Assembly: GCA_033063855.1 (NCBI GenBank)
Contig: CP093829.1
Coordinates: forward strand, 21,297,537-21,361,536
Direction of reading: 5' to 3'
Source of the DNA: Smittia aterrima
Taxonomy: Eukaryota > Arthropoda > Insecta > Diptera > Chironomidae
Length of the DNA: 64,000 nucleotides
Positions 44,848 to 56,200 of this stretch are shown one piece after another (positions within the stretch are counted from its first letter, which is position 1; the number at the start of each line of letters is the position of its first letter). Both the position numbers and the translations under genes were made by a program. The notes beneath the pieces are model-generated. The model had not been told where the DNA came from. It saw only the letters and a program-made list of their open reading frames with translations, and searched no databases.

Positions 44848-45392
44848 AGAAAAGGCGGACTCGCGGTTTAGGTGAAGAAAAAAGAAAATAAATTTGTGAA
44901 GTGTTGTGTATGTTGTGATCAGTTTTTTGTAAGTTTCACGAGAGTTGCATGATTTAAAAAATATTTTTTTGATAAATTTCTTTAACAAATTAGAAAATCT
45001 GAAAAAGAAAATTATTTAGAAATTAAAGTTGATCAGGCAACACTCAAAAGCTTGTGATCGCTAAATAATTGTTTTGCACTTTTATGACAATTACAGAGAG
45101 AGAAACAAAGTCTCAACTCTCTCGCTGTTTTCTTTTCTCTCAAAAGCTTTGGCTAACTTAAGTCAATCTCACGAAAGCTTAAGTTGTCTCTTGAAAGATT
45201 AAGTTGCGCTCTCAGGTGTTGCTCGATGGTTAGTGCTTCTTCCGAAAACGATGATGATAATGACGTCTTTGCGTGTTTACGTCTCTCATTTGATTTATGA
45301 AGAGATCGAGAGAAAATTCATTTTTGCCATGTGCTCGAAGTGATCGAAATTTCGTTAAAGAAAAAGAATTTTAATTAAAAAAGTATAAAACC
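44848..45392. other. Spacer between the two fatty acyl-CoA reductase genes
   Basis: About 540 bp upstream of reductase 1 and beyond the reductase 2 poly(A) signal. Pyrimidine/purine-rich runs (CTCTCTCG, AGAGAGAG) occur near 45095-45140. No gene was recognised. Confidence 0.5.
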
Positions 45393-45398
45393 TTTATT
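45393..45398 (-). terminator. Poly(A) signal of fatty acyl-CoA reductase 2
   Basis: TTTATT on the plus strand, about 160 bases after the stop codon on the minus strand, in a context resembling the reductase 1 signal. Confidence 0.5.
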
Positions 45399-45555
45399 AG
45401 ATTATAAAACCCATTTAACATTCCCAAAGATTCATTAAGCAAACACAATTCATACAAATTAGGTTGAAAGATTACATTCCTCTGTGGTGAGACATCTCAA
45501 AGCAACTTCAAACCCTCAAGTGGTAAGCAACAAGTTAAGCAAACTCTAAATAATT

Positions 45556-47484
45556 TTACGATGAGTTTGTTGTCTTCTCGTTCATGAAAATTTCATTCAA
45601 AGTCTCTGTCATTCCTGTCCAGTTGAAGAACCATTTGCCGATAATGTAAATCCAAAAAGCTTTGAAGAGAAGATCTAAGACACGAAGACTTTAAAAAGAA
45701 GAGAAAAAGTTTAGATCTCAGAGAAGTTTCTTTCGGAAGTTTTCACTTACAACTTCAATTGAATTCTCGCTTTAGGAAGAGTCGAAAGAGGTTCCTTCAA
45801 GCAATATTGCCTTCCACCGAGTATGACGTCTTTCAAATATTGCTTCGCTTCGACTTCCTCCGTGTTCATATTGAAAATCCTCTTTTCACTTGGTGACAAC
45901 TGTTGATAAATCCGCTTGAAGTTGTCAGATTTGAAATTCCATCGTCGAGTGGTAAAGAACTGCAAAACGCCTAAGCCGACAAATATTTTCTTCTGAACAC
46001 GAATCATAAATCGTGGCTGGAAGAAGATCAACATGAGGAAGTCAATGAGAAGAGCTGGAATCCACTGACAAATGAAGAGTGTCGTGTAATGTTTTGCAAG
46101 GTTCATTGTGATGTCTCCGTTTGGATACCAAAGACCAGCCTCGAATGGATATTCGTAGTTGATACGCTTGCCTTCATTCAATACAGTTCCCCACGTCAGT
46201 CGCTTCTTCTCTGAGCACGTGATATTGAACACGGGAATTTTTTCCGGTCTGTTGAGTTAACAAATTAACAAATTAGTCTTTTAATTATTTATGCTGAGTA
46301 AGTTTACTTCGTTTTCATCTTGGCAATTGTGTACGCGATTCCAATGAGTCCAGCGATTGCTTGATCAACTGGAATGACTTCAGCTGTGAACTCAGCTTCG
46401 CATAACATTGAACGCATGACGCCTTTGCCTCCAGCGACCATAATTCCGATCGGGCCATTTAAAGAATCGATCCATCCTAATAAGAGAATCAACTTTTCTA
46501 ATAGAAATTTACGTAAATTTTCGACTCACCTGGCATCGGTTCTTGATACGAGGGAGTGACTAAAAAAGAAGAAAACTAATCAATCTCAACAAGCAAAACT
46601 GGTTTGAGCTCTCACCAATCGATGGACGAACAATACAAATCGGCAAGTTTGGATATTCATCTCGCACGAGAATCTCCGACAATCGCTTAGTGTACCTGCA
46701 ATAAAGAAGCGGAAATGTAGAAGAGATTCGATTCAATTGTAGAAGCGACTACGTGTAAGTGTTCGGATGTGGAGCAATCAATTTCCTTCCCATGACGTCC
46801 ATCGCTTCTTCGGTCATCCACTCAGCACAACGAATCAAATCCTCTGGCTTCTGTGGCCAATCGTAGACTTCCTCTCTTAGAACATCTTGATCGCAGTTAC
46901 AGAAAGCAGTTGAAAGGTGCAAGGCTGCCACCAAGTTCGGCATTTCCTTGCAGAGATCGACGACATTTTTCGTTCCCGTCAAATTCATTTCAACGTTCGG
47001 CTTCAATGTCGCCTCAAGTCTCAACGATGCTGCCATGTGAAAGACAATGTTGGTCGATGAAATAACTTTCTGGTATTGCTCGTCTCTAATGCCCAACCGC
47101 TTAGCGGAGATATCGCCAAATATCGGAACGAGTTTCTCGAACATTTCCGGTTTTTCTTTTTTGATCCGATGGAAAACCTAAAAATAATTTTCTTTACCTT
47201 CAGCTCTGGAGGAATAAATTTTTAATTTACCGGAATCTCCGCGAACTCTTCGAATCTTCGTTGAGCGCTTTTGACTCGCTTGGGTCGCATGAGAATGAGG
47301 ATTTCCTTAACATCCGAGCAAGAGTAAAGAAGCTTCTCGAGCAGAACTTTCCCCATAAAACCTTTTTCACAAAAAAGATTTTTTTTTGGATCTAACGTTC
47401 CATCGTCAAATTGAATAACTTACCGGAAGCTCCGGTTATGAAGATCGTTTTGCCTTTGTAGAAAGATTGAATTCCATCGGCCAT
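45556..47484 (-). CDS. Fatty acyl-CoA reductase 2 (FAR, alcohol-forming)
   Basis: Eight coding exons: 47484-47424, 47361-47231, 47177-46753, 46695-46616, 46559-46530, 46476-46308, 46248-45751 and 45688-45556; 508 residues. TGASGFMG at 17-24, YTYTK at 205-209, VRPSIG, PGWIDSLNGPIGIMVAGG and a FAR_C domain with hydrophobic end (FWIYIIGKWFF). Same reaction class as reductase 1. Its intron pattern differs: introns lie inside the Rossmann motif and within YTYTK, while the FAR_C half is one long exon that is split by three introns in reductase 1. A TAG acceptor just before the start codon suggests a 5' UTR intron here too. The ATG precedes a short acidic start (MADGIQSFYKGK), the usual FAR N terminus. 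Confidence 0.9.
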
Positions 47485-50400
47485 CGTTTGCTATAAAGAC
47501 ATAAAGTAAAAGTGAATGGTAAACTTTGTTACAGCGATTCCCTCATGTTCATGTTTCGTCTGCAAGTGCAATGCTTTCCATGCAATTGAGTCTACGTATC
47601 AACTCTTGCATAACTAAGTAAGTATATACCGGTTTCTTCTTCTGCTGTATACTTATTATAAACGCATTAACAGTTTTTCGAACTTTTAAGGTTCCACTCA
47701 GCCTTGATAACTAAAAAGTTATTGTTCACGCATTCAACACAGAAAGTCAAAGTTCCTTCCGATCAAAACAATTATTTACGTAACAAGCAGCGACTTTTTT
47801 TTTCATCACATCTCCAAAACAAGTTTTGGATTCTCGCAATGCAATTCGCAGTCGTTCAGCTGCATTAAACACAATGAAGTAAGTTTCTTCAAGACATAAA
47901 GTAAAAGTGGTATGCAGACGAAAGATTGAGGTTGATGCAGATCGGAGGTCAATTCAACTCTTTTGGAGGATCAATCTCATCATCAAGAAAACAAAAGCTT
48001 ATAATTATTATGTTTGCTTTTACTTTAGCCTCAAAGATAAACTGAACTTCGTTTATTGATTTAAAATATTTCGTTAAAGTCAGTTATGCAATAATTTATT
48101 TTCAACGAACTTTTGAACAAAACTTTCAATCGAAATTATTAATTATCGAAATTTTCTTTTGTTTCCTGATTATTTTGTTGAAAAACAATTTACTCCAAAT
48201 CAATTGCGCACTGATAGATAAAACAACTTACGCTGCACAAATGAGAGAGAGCAAGTTAAGATACGACTACACTGAGCTACGACCACGAGTGGAATGAAAA
48301 CCTTTTCTTTAAGTGTTGATAGTTGCACATGCTTCGATTGCAGAGTAAATGTGCTCGCATGAAGCTTCACTGAGCTTGTCGTAGTTGATTTAACGGGTAA
48401 AATATGAAGTAACGATGCAATTCGCCATCTCGCTACCTTCCAAGAAGAGAAAATCAAACTCTTCAAGCTGAAATGTCCCAAGTAATCTCCATTATGTCCT
48501 CAAGATGACGACTTCAACCACAGATTGCAGACAAGATCAGCTTACAATTCTCGTTGAAGCATTTCATGAGAGATTTCATTTGTGGCTTTGAGAGCCAATT
48601 TCAACTGTTTGAGAATCGTTGAGACGCTGTTCAACAATCACTTTATGTGATAAAAGCGCAGCTTGAAGCGGCAACTTCTGTTCTTTTGTGCAATGGAAAT
48701 AAATGTTAAGCCTCGGAGAAAACTCTTTTTGGAAATTAAATTTCGCTTGACAAGTTCCAAAAAACTTTCTGTTCGAGTTTGGAGACGAAAAGTTTTTTGA
48801 GTCCTCCGGTTAACTCATTTTCCATTTACCTTCGTTTATTGCTGAGCGATAAATTCTCAAGAACTTTCTAATTCAAGAGAAAGTCTTTAAGAGATTAAGA
48901 ATTTGATTGCGAAAGTTCCCGTTCAGCCTAAAACTTTCCTTCAATAAAATCCTTAGCGATGAAGAATCTTGAGCAATGAAGAATCCTGAGCGAGGAAAGA
49001 ATTATCTGAGTCGAGGGAATCTAATGAATGCTCTCTCCCTAATTATTATGTAGATTGCGATGAGCTTTAATACTCGGAAGGTTTACCTTTTCATCTTCTC
49101 CCCACTCGCTTGATCATTAACTCGTTAATTGTTCAAAAGAATTCGAGAACGACGCGTCATTGTTTTAACATGATTTGACGGCGTCTGTTCAAAAGTCAGG
49201 TGACGATGACGAGTCGTCTGATAGAACGTGGTTTCATTTGAAGAGTTGCGAAGCTTTAGACAATATTTGTCGTCTCGTCTTGCTCTGGTTTCTAGTTTGA
49301 GATGAGATTTCTTAAATCGCTATCTCGTTCAAAGATAAGATGAGCGTCGTTTAGAGACGATTTGCGCTTCTTCTTGAGCTTTTCATTTCGTTGTTGTCGT
49401 TAGAAGCAATCAGACGTAATGCATGAGACTGTTACTTTGTGCGGTTCAAACTGTTTTCTCTGAATGATGACGTATTTTAATTTCCATTCCTTTCCTTTCC
49501 ATTCAATTTAATCTTGAAAAGTCAAAGGAAATCTTAGTTTCCATTTAGCAATCGATGAGTCGAGAAACTTTTTAACTTCCGGATCATTTTTCAAAGTTGC
49601 TGATTAGCTGTCGATGTTCTTCGACAGCTGCTTTGAGACTTCACGTCATGCTAGCGGAAGAATGATTTTTGTTTTCGGTGCAATTGCGTCTTTAGGGCCA
49701 TCAAAGCGACTTTTCGATCGAATCAATCAAAACTTCTGAAGTTTTTTGATTGATTTTCCCTCAGCGGCAAACGTTGTTTTCAGAGCTCGTCCAACTCGTT
49801 AATCCATCAAAGGAATTCGAAAGGAAAACAGTCGCAAATTTTGTCAGACAAAGAATCTTTCTCATCTCCAGATTGCTCAACGTAAACAAAATGAGAATCG
49901 AGTGAATTATCTAAGCATCTTTACCTGCTGGTGAAATTCAGTCTCTTTGATCAGATCTTAGTCGTCGAATGTACTTGAATCAGCAAGAAAACCAACGAAC
50001 TCGTTAAGAGGGAGAGGAATTCTATTCATCAGAGATTTTCCTTCGAAAGCTCTTTTCTGACGAGAGCCATTCCATCAAACTGATTGCATCGAGCACCGCA
50101 TGACTGAGCGAACAATTGCAGATTCACAGAAGATTTTCCTAAAGATTTTTTTTTCTCATATTAAGCAAGCGTGGGAATCCCGTCAAATCAACGTCAACGT
50201 AAAGAAAACCTTTCGGAAAACCTTAAATTCTTCTTAAGGCTAAACCCGAAAGGTCTTCACCGGATACGGACGAACGAACAGTGAGGACTGAAATGATTAA
50301 TGAATTTTCATTAAACTCTTCAACCGCTCAAACTCACGAAGAAGAGTTTGCTTCGAAATTCTTTCAACCGACTATGATTGAAGCGAGAGCACTCGAAGAA

Positions 50401-50982
50401 GTCGCTGAGACATAAAATGACGCGAATCACTCATTTGCTTGAGAGCGTGCACTCAAAGATTTCTCGGCGAAGAGAAGAAGAAAAGGTCGTCGAGAAGTCG
50501 TCCAAATGTAAAAACATGATTTCCTCTCGAGCAAAGGGAAAATCTCAAAAGGTGAGCAAAATTTCATTAAATTTGCATCGTCTTTTCCTTGAAGAATTTT
50601 CTTGAATGTTTAATGTTCCGTTCTAAACAAGAATTCGTTTGAATTATTTTGCTAGTAAAGTAAAAGACAGAAAGTGAATGCAAATGACTCAATTAATCCA
50701 ATGACATTACAAATTGTCGTGGCTCGAGAAAGAGAGAAATTAAAATTCTCGTCAACATTTGATTTGTGGAGAAACTCAAAATTAAGGAGACGACTCGTAA
50801 TCAACTTGGCAATTAATGAGATTGAGGCAACAAGATCTGTGAACGGTCCCAAAAGAAAACAAATTGGAATGAACTAAATGCGATTCTGCTTTCGTCACTT
50901 TTGTGAATTCGTTCTGATAATAAAATTCCTTATCATTATTCGCTAAATAATTACTCAGTATAGCTTCATAAACCAACGAGAG
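47485..50982. other. 3.5-kb gene-free block upstream of fatty acyl-CoA reductase 2
   Basis: No gene with recognisable motifs. The first few hundred bases are the reductase 2 5' region, with an ACCGGTTT (Grainyhead-like) site at 47628-47635. The rest has short frames only. A basic 75-codon frame at 50378-50605 is compositionally biased and has no supporting features. Confidence 0.4.
48952..49002. repeat. Degenerate 17-bp tandem repeat
   Basis: Three imperfect units of the form TTAGCGATGAAGAATC in a row, with growing mismatch towards the end. Minor satellite-like feature. Confidence 0.4.
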
Positions 50983-51571
50983 ATGAAGGTTTCTTCTTTT
51001 GTAGTCTTGTTATTTGTTCATTGCGCTTTGGCTTCAGTTGGTAAGGAATTCAAATTAAAGTCAAAATCTTCCGAATAACAAAAGTTTGAAATCTTCACCG
51101 CAAATAGTTCAAGCTCAATTTGCTTTGGATAACTATGAATGGTGCTGGCCATGGGAAATCAAAGACTGGACTTGCCCTTCACCTAGAACAACGACACCTC
51201 GAACAACAACCACAACTGATTATCCCGAATCAACAAAAGCTGCAAACACATCCGAGTCAACTACAGAGCAAATAACGACCGACACATCCACTTTCAGTAG
51301 CCCCGAGCCGACTGAGTCAACAACCGGAGCTTCTGTCTCGACGACAACTGAAAATTTTTCATCCACGGAAACTTTTGAATCAACAACAGACGATCCATCA
51401 CCCGACTCGACCACCAAAGTTCCTGACGGAGACGAATCGGCATTGGTTTTACAAATTGTCGTAGCGATTACTGTGACGATGATTGCTGCCGTTTGTTTGT
51501 ACGCTCTCTATAAGAGCATTGTGCGATTTCATTATCAAAGAATGCCTTCGAATGAAGATAACGAAGCTTGA
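50983..51571 (+). CDS. Small mucin-like single-pass membrane protein
   Basis: Exons 50983-51040 and 51108-51571; 173 residues. A clear signal peptide (FVVLLFVHCALA) is followed by a short Trp/Cys segment (NYEWCWPWEIKDWTC), a Ser/Thr-rich ectodomain of about 80 residues with many potential O-glycosylation sites, one membrane helix (VLQIVVAITVTMIAAVCLY, about 133-152) and a short cytoplasmic tail with a basic-then-acidic pattern. This is a type I membrane mucin architecture as found in insect gut or haemocyte surface proteins. No family name could be assigned. A TCAGTAT initiator-like site lies 27 bases before the start codon. Confidence 0.75.
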
Positions 51572-53299
51572 TGATTCACCAAGAATTTCACAACGGAAGT
51601 AATGAATCTCATCAAAGTTTCATGAGCTTAGCTCATAAAAGATTTCGCAAAACTTGCAAATGAAGATTTTGAAATTCGTCATGTAATTAAATTCCACGCT
51701 GATTAAATAAATCTTTAAGAGAGTTTCATAATAAGACAAGCACGAACAACTTCCACGCGTCATCTTGATTAAGTTTGAAGGATTCTTATTGATGTTTTGA
51801 AGCGAAATCATTTTACATGGTTGTGACAACTCAAGCGAAATTTCTTTCTCGACGCTAAGTCGATGGAGCTGTTGACTTTCCGCCACGAAAGCCTTTCGAC
51901 ATTTATCCCATCACACCTTCGTCTTATTCCAGGACGAGTCGAGCTTTAATTTCAGAGACGCAATTCAATGGGAACTTTTATTCAGCTCTCACTTGTTAAT
52001 TAATAATTAGAATTCCTAACAAGCTGAGGCACTCAAGCGGCGCCATATTTCATTTAATCCTTTTAGGAACAGAGAATTAAACACAAGTTCATGTTTACGT
52101 TGTTTCTCTTTTTTTTATTTTGATGAACGTTCATTCGCTGGAAGCGTAGGCATCTCAAAGATATGTGCGAAAACAAAGTCGATGGCAGAAGCAAGCGATG
52201 AGTGCTCTTGTTGTGCTCACATAAATTTAATCAAGAATAATAATCATAACAGAATTATGGACGGGCTGCTAAATGTTTTCGCTTTTCTGCACCCGCTCGC
52301 AGTGAACTCACGTCGCTGTTGAATAAACGAGGAATTCCTTGGTGGAAGGTTTGCAAATTGAGAAGAAAATTGATTTGCAAACTGAATTAATAAGAAAATA
52401 ATTCTCTTTTATTACCCGAGCTATCTCAAACTATTGTTGAATAACAATAAACAAGAGGCGAGGTTGATGAATTGTTTGCCCCTGGGCGTTGATGACAATG
52501 CTTTGTTCTTGCTGATAGTTTCCAGGGACGAAGCTAATGAATCAAACTGAAACCAGAATGTTGGGAAAAGAGCTTTTGTCTCTTCCTCGAACTGCCCACT
52601 TGAGCTGAATCGTTCCATCTGCTTGATTGGTCATTTACTTTCCTAAATTGGAGGCGATAATTCAACAGCATGAGCTCCTCTCATTAAACGTCAATAAATC
52701 GTACGAGAATCCGAGATTTTATCGAAGCAGCAGCAGCAGTGACGAGCTTTTTTCTGTTTGAGGAGACATGAGAAGATTTGTAAAGAGCAGACGGTTTCTT
52801 TGTCGACCCATCCACCTTTGACTCGTGCTGGCGAGACGTTTGCTTCTGCAAACCTCAACAAATCTCCGCCGTAATCTCAAACGACCATCGCATTTGCGGA
52901 GATCAGCAGCTGCTGGTTAAAGAGAAAAATATTTGCATGAAATAGTTTTGAAGCTTTTTTAGTTTCGTGGAAAAAAAAGTTTTATTGCGAATCCTGAAAA
53001 AAAGTTTTCAACAAAAATGTTTTCGACAAAACAATTCTTTTCTCATTTCGCTTTATTCAATAAGTTTCAAGATTCCACTTTTCGCTTACACATTCATTTC
53101 AACCTTAAACATTCAGATTACGTAACATTTATAAAAACACTTTTTTCACTTTAAAGAGACAAACTTTTTTAGTCTTTGATTAGATTTCTGCTGCACAATG
53201 AGTTTCTCTTTAAGTTTCCGACAACCGTCACAAAAATAAATATCTGATGACAAACGAAACGAAGAAAAAATGTGGAAAACTTTCGAATATAAAATACTT
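51572..53299. other. Convergent non-coding region between the mucin-like gene and the DH44 receptor
   Basis: No gene was recognised. On the minus strand a 3' UTR of the receptor is expected, with TTTATT signals near 52980 and 53053. A short CAG run (52726-52739) is present. Confidence 0.45.
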
Positions 53300-56200
53300 T
53301 TAAAAAGGATTTTCGTTCACTTTGTGTTTGGCTCGTCTTCTACACAGAGTTTTCATCGAGTCCTTTCTGTAATGCGAGAACTTGTTAATGAAGTTATTTC
53401 TGTAAAAATCGTGAGCGCTTACCATCAAAGGACTAACAGCTCTTGCATTCGATGTCATTTGAAGGGCTCCGTTGGAGCCACGATTGTTGGCGTACGGAGT
53501 TGGAATTTCTGTGAGGATTGTGGTCGTTGTAACACTGGACTCTCGCTTTTGGATGTTGCAAGTTAACGGTCTGTTAAGCATCAAAAGAAAAGTCATTTCA
53601 ATGATAATTTATTAGTCAACTAGGAGAGATTGTGAAGGGTTAAACTTCATGTAGCTTACCGCAAACTTTCTGTTCGGGAATGTGGCGACGTGTTTTTACC
53701 ATTCTTCGTGAAACGACTGAAAAATGTCAAGAGAGGTCAACCTTCTCGTTGAGAGCAAGAAATTTCCTCAATCTCACCTTCGACTTAGATGAGTTTGACG
53801 GAATTGCGAGCGTCTGATGTTTTGTGACTCGCGCCATCGATGGATGCGTTGCTTTATTGCTTTTCTTACTTCAGAGTTGAGGAAGCAGTAGAAAAGAGCG
53901 ACAGAGAAGCCCTTGAAAGAGATAGCAGTGATTAATAGCGATCGCAATAAATTGTCACAACTTTGTCCGTTAAAAATTAAAAAGTTCTAAAGAGCAGCTT
54001 GTTTCATTAAATTGTTGGACAGCTTTGAAGGTCAAAAACCGTTATCAAATTTCAGAAATACGCATTTAATATTAAATCAGCTGATGCTTCAGACAACTCT
54101 GAAGCGTTTATGGCTCTTCAGTGACACTCGCGGGAATTTAACAAGTTTTGTGATATCAAACGACGCGCTAAAGTCATTTTAGAGAGCGTGGCATTGAACA
54201 ATGTCAGCTGGACAAATAAATAACGATTTGGAGTAGATAAGTTTGAGCATTCGAAGGTCAATGTCAAAGGAATTTTATTTTGTCAAAGAAAACAAAAAGG
54301 TTGATGGATTGCTTTAGCTAAACATTCGAATATTCACAAACTACGTTCAAGAGTTTTTCACTCAAGTGAGTTTCAATTTTCAATCCAGTTCGACACTCGT
54401 ATTCAAAACATAAATTTTATGGAGAGAGCTCGAACACATTGAAAGTAACTTGAGCGCGATTTATCGTTTCAAAATGTTTATTTTCTTTTAGAAACTCGAG
54501 TCTCGTAAAAATCCGAAAATAATCGTAAGCTGATTTGCTTTTATTTAGCGAAAAGGTCATAAATTCATAACTTTTATGATTCTCGCTCTTGCTGATTATC
54601 AAAGCGATTCAATTTCAATCGTTCGTAAATTCCAAACCTTCAAATTGAAACGTGTGGCGGCATGTGTTCTCGATTGCTCCAGGAGCCGGCGAGACAGATT
54701 TGTGAAACGTGCAGTGTTTGCTTTTGTTTATTTCTCGTATCATGATGATCAGTTTTTGGCTAGCAGCGAACCGTAAAACAATTGCAATTTCCTTTTTCCT
54801 TCGACGAAACTTTGGTCGAAACTTCTTTAATTACGTTCAGAGTGAGAGTGAGTGAGAGAGAGAATAATTAATCTGCTTGTTCCTCTGCTTGAAAAGCCAT
54901 AAAGTTTAATGAATTGCGGGGGAATTGTGACAAGAATGAAAAATTGCTTCTAGCGAGAATGGATTACGTCGATGATTTACACCAGAGACAGAGCTGAGAA
55001 GAGCGTCGTCGTCGTCGTCTGTTTACACATGTTTCTGGGAGTAAATTAAGAGCTGTGGCTTGTCTATGAAGTGCTTGCGAGTAAACTTTGTCTATTGCAG
55101 ATTAGAAATTTTAATGAAAAGCCTCAACGTTTAACGACAGCCCATAAATTTCTCTTCGAATGTCGAAAGGATTAATTGAAAGGATGACATCGACTGCTTT
55201 GAATTTTTCCGGTAATTTAAAATATTTTCACTTCATGACCTTCGCTTGACCCCATTTCGACTCACCTGAGTGCTGAGTAAAATCGCCCGGGCTATATCGA
55301 ATATCTTCTTTCCGATACCCTCGTTCGGTCCATACAAAACTATTAAGTAAGTCAGTCCGAAGAGAGGAATCAGAACCAACAGAGCTTTCGAGGCTTTCCG
55401 GTACTGTCGCGTCTCAGCTGTGTTGGCTGACCTCAGCTTCGTTATAAGCACCTGGCGTGAGAATTTAAATCATTAGCTAACCCGAGCGAGAGAAAGAGTT
55501 GATTCATGTTCTAAACTCACCCACATTATGCTAAATAAGAAAATTAAGTTGATAATTAAAACTAAACATGCTGGACCTTTGAAAATCCAATCAACCTGTG
55601 ACTCCTGCATGTATGGACATCCAAACTGTTTCTGAAAGGAAAAGATTAAGGAAACTCATCAGACGAAGCCAAACTTTTATTTTATAATTCATGTAAAGTC
55701 ATGAAGCAACTTTGTCTTACTTGATGATCTACCTCGTGCATTCCCTCGCTCTCCGACACAACTATTTTCACGACCGACCAACTTAAAGCACAAATAGCTG
55801 GCACACCTTTAAAGGAAAGAGAAGAAGAAAATGAGACCGGAGGTGTCGAAACAATTTAATTCTGAGAATTTCCAAGCTGACGATTCCTTCACTAGACCGA
55901 AGAGAGGAAACTTTTGTTATTTTATTTTATTTTTGTGATGGATTATTTGAGTGAAAATAAATTGCAATTGTTGTGAGAATGAACCCGAAAAGGATTTTAT
56001 AAATAAATCTGTCTGACGTCGAGGTTTGATTCGATTAGTAAATTACGTTAAGAGCAACTTAAGAGATTAAGTGATAGCATCGAAATTTAAATTTTGACGG
56101 AAATTTATGAACAATTCCCAAGCGTAATGATGATTGGCTTCTCTCCGGGATGAAACTGAAGCTTAAGGTAATTCAATTTTTAAAGCAAACTCCTCAAGAG

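Larger units (their letters stand above)
53912..55265 (-). other. 1.35-kb intron of the DH44-type receptor
   Basis: Separates the sixth-helix exon from the seventh-helix exon. Contains a GA-rich run at 54841-54863 and a (GTC)n run at 55003-55019. No nested gene was recognised. Confidence 0.5.

Noticed and set aside
50378..50605. 75-codon Lys/Arg/Ser-rich frame
   Set aside because: Composition bias only, no domain, no promoter or splice support.
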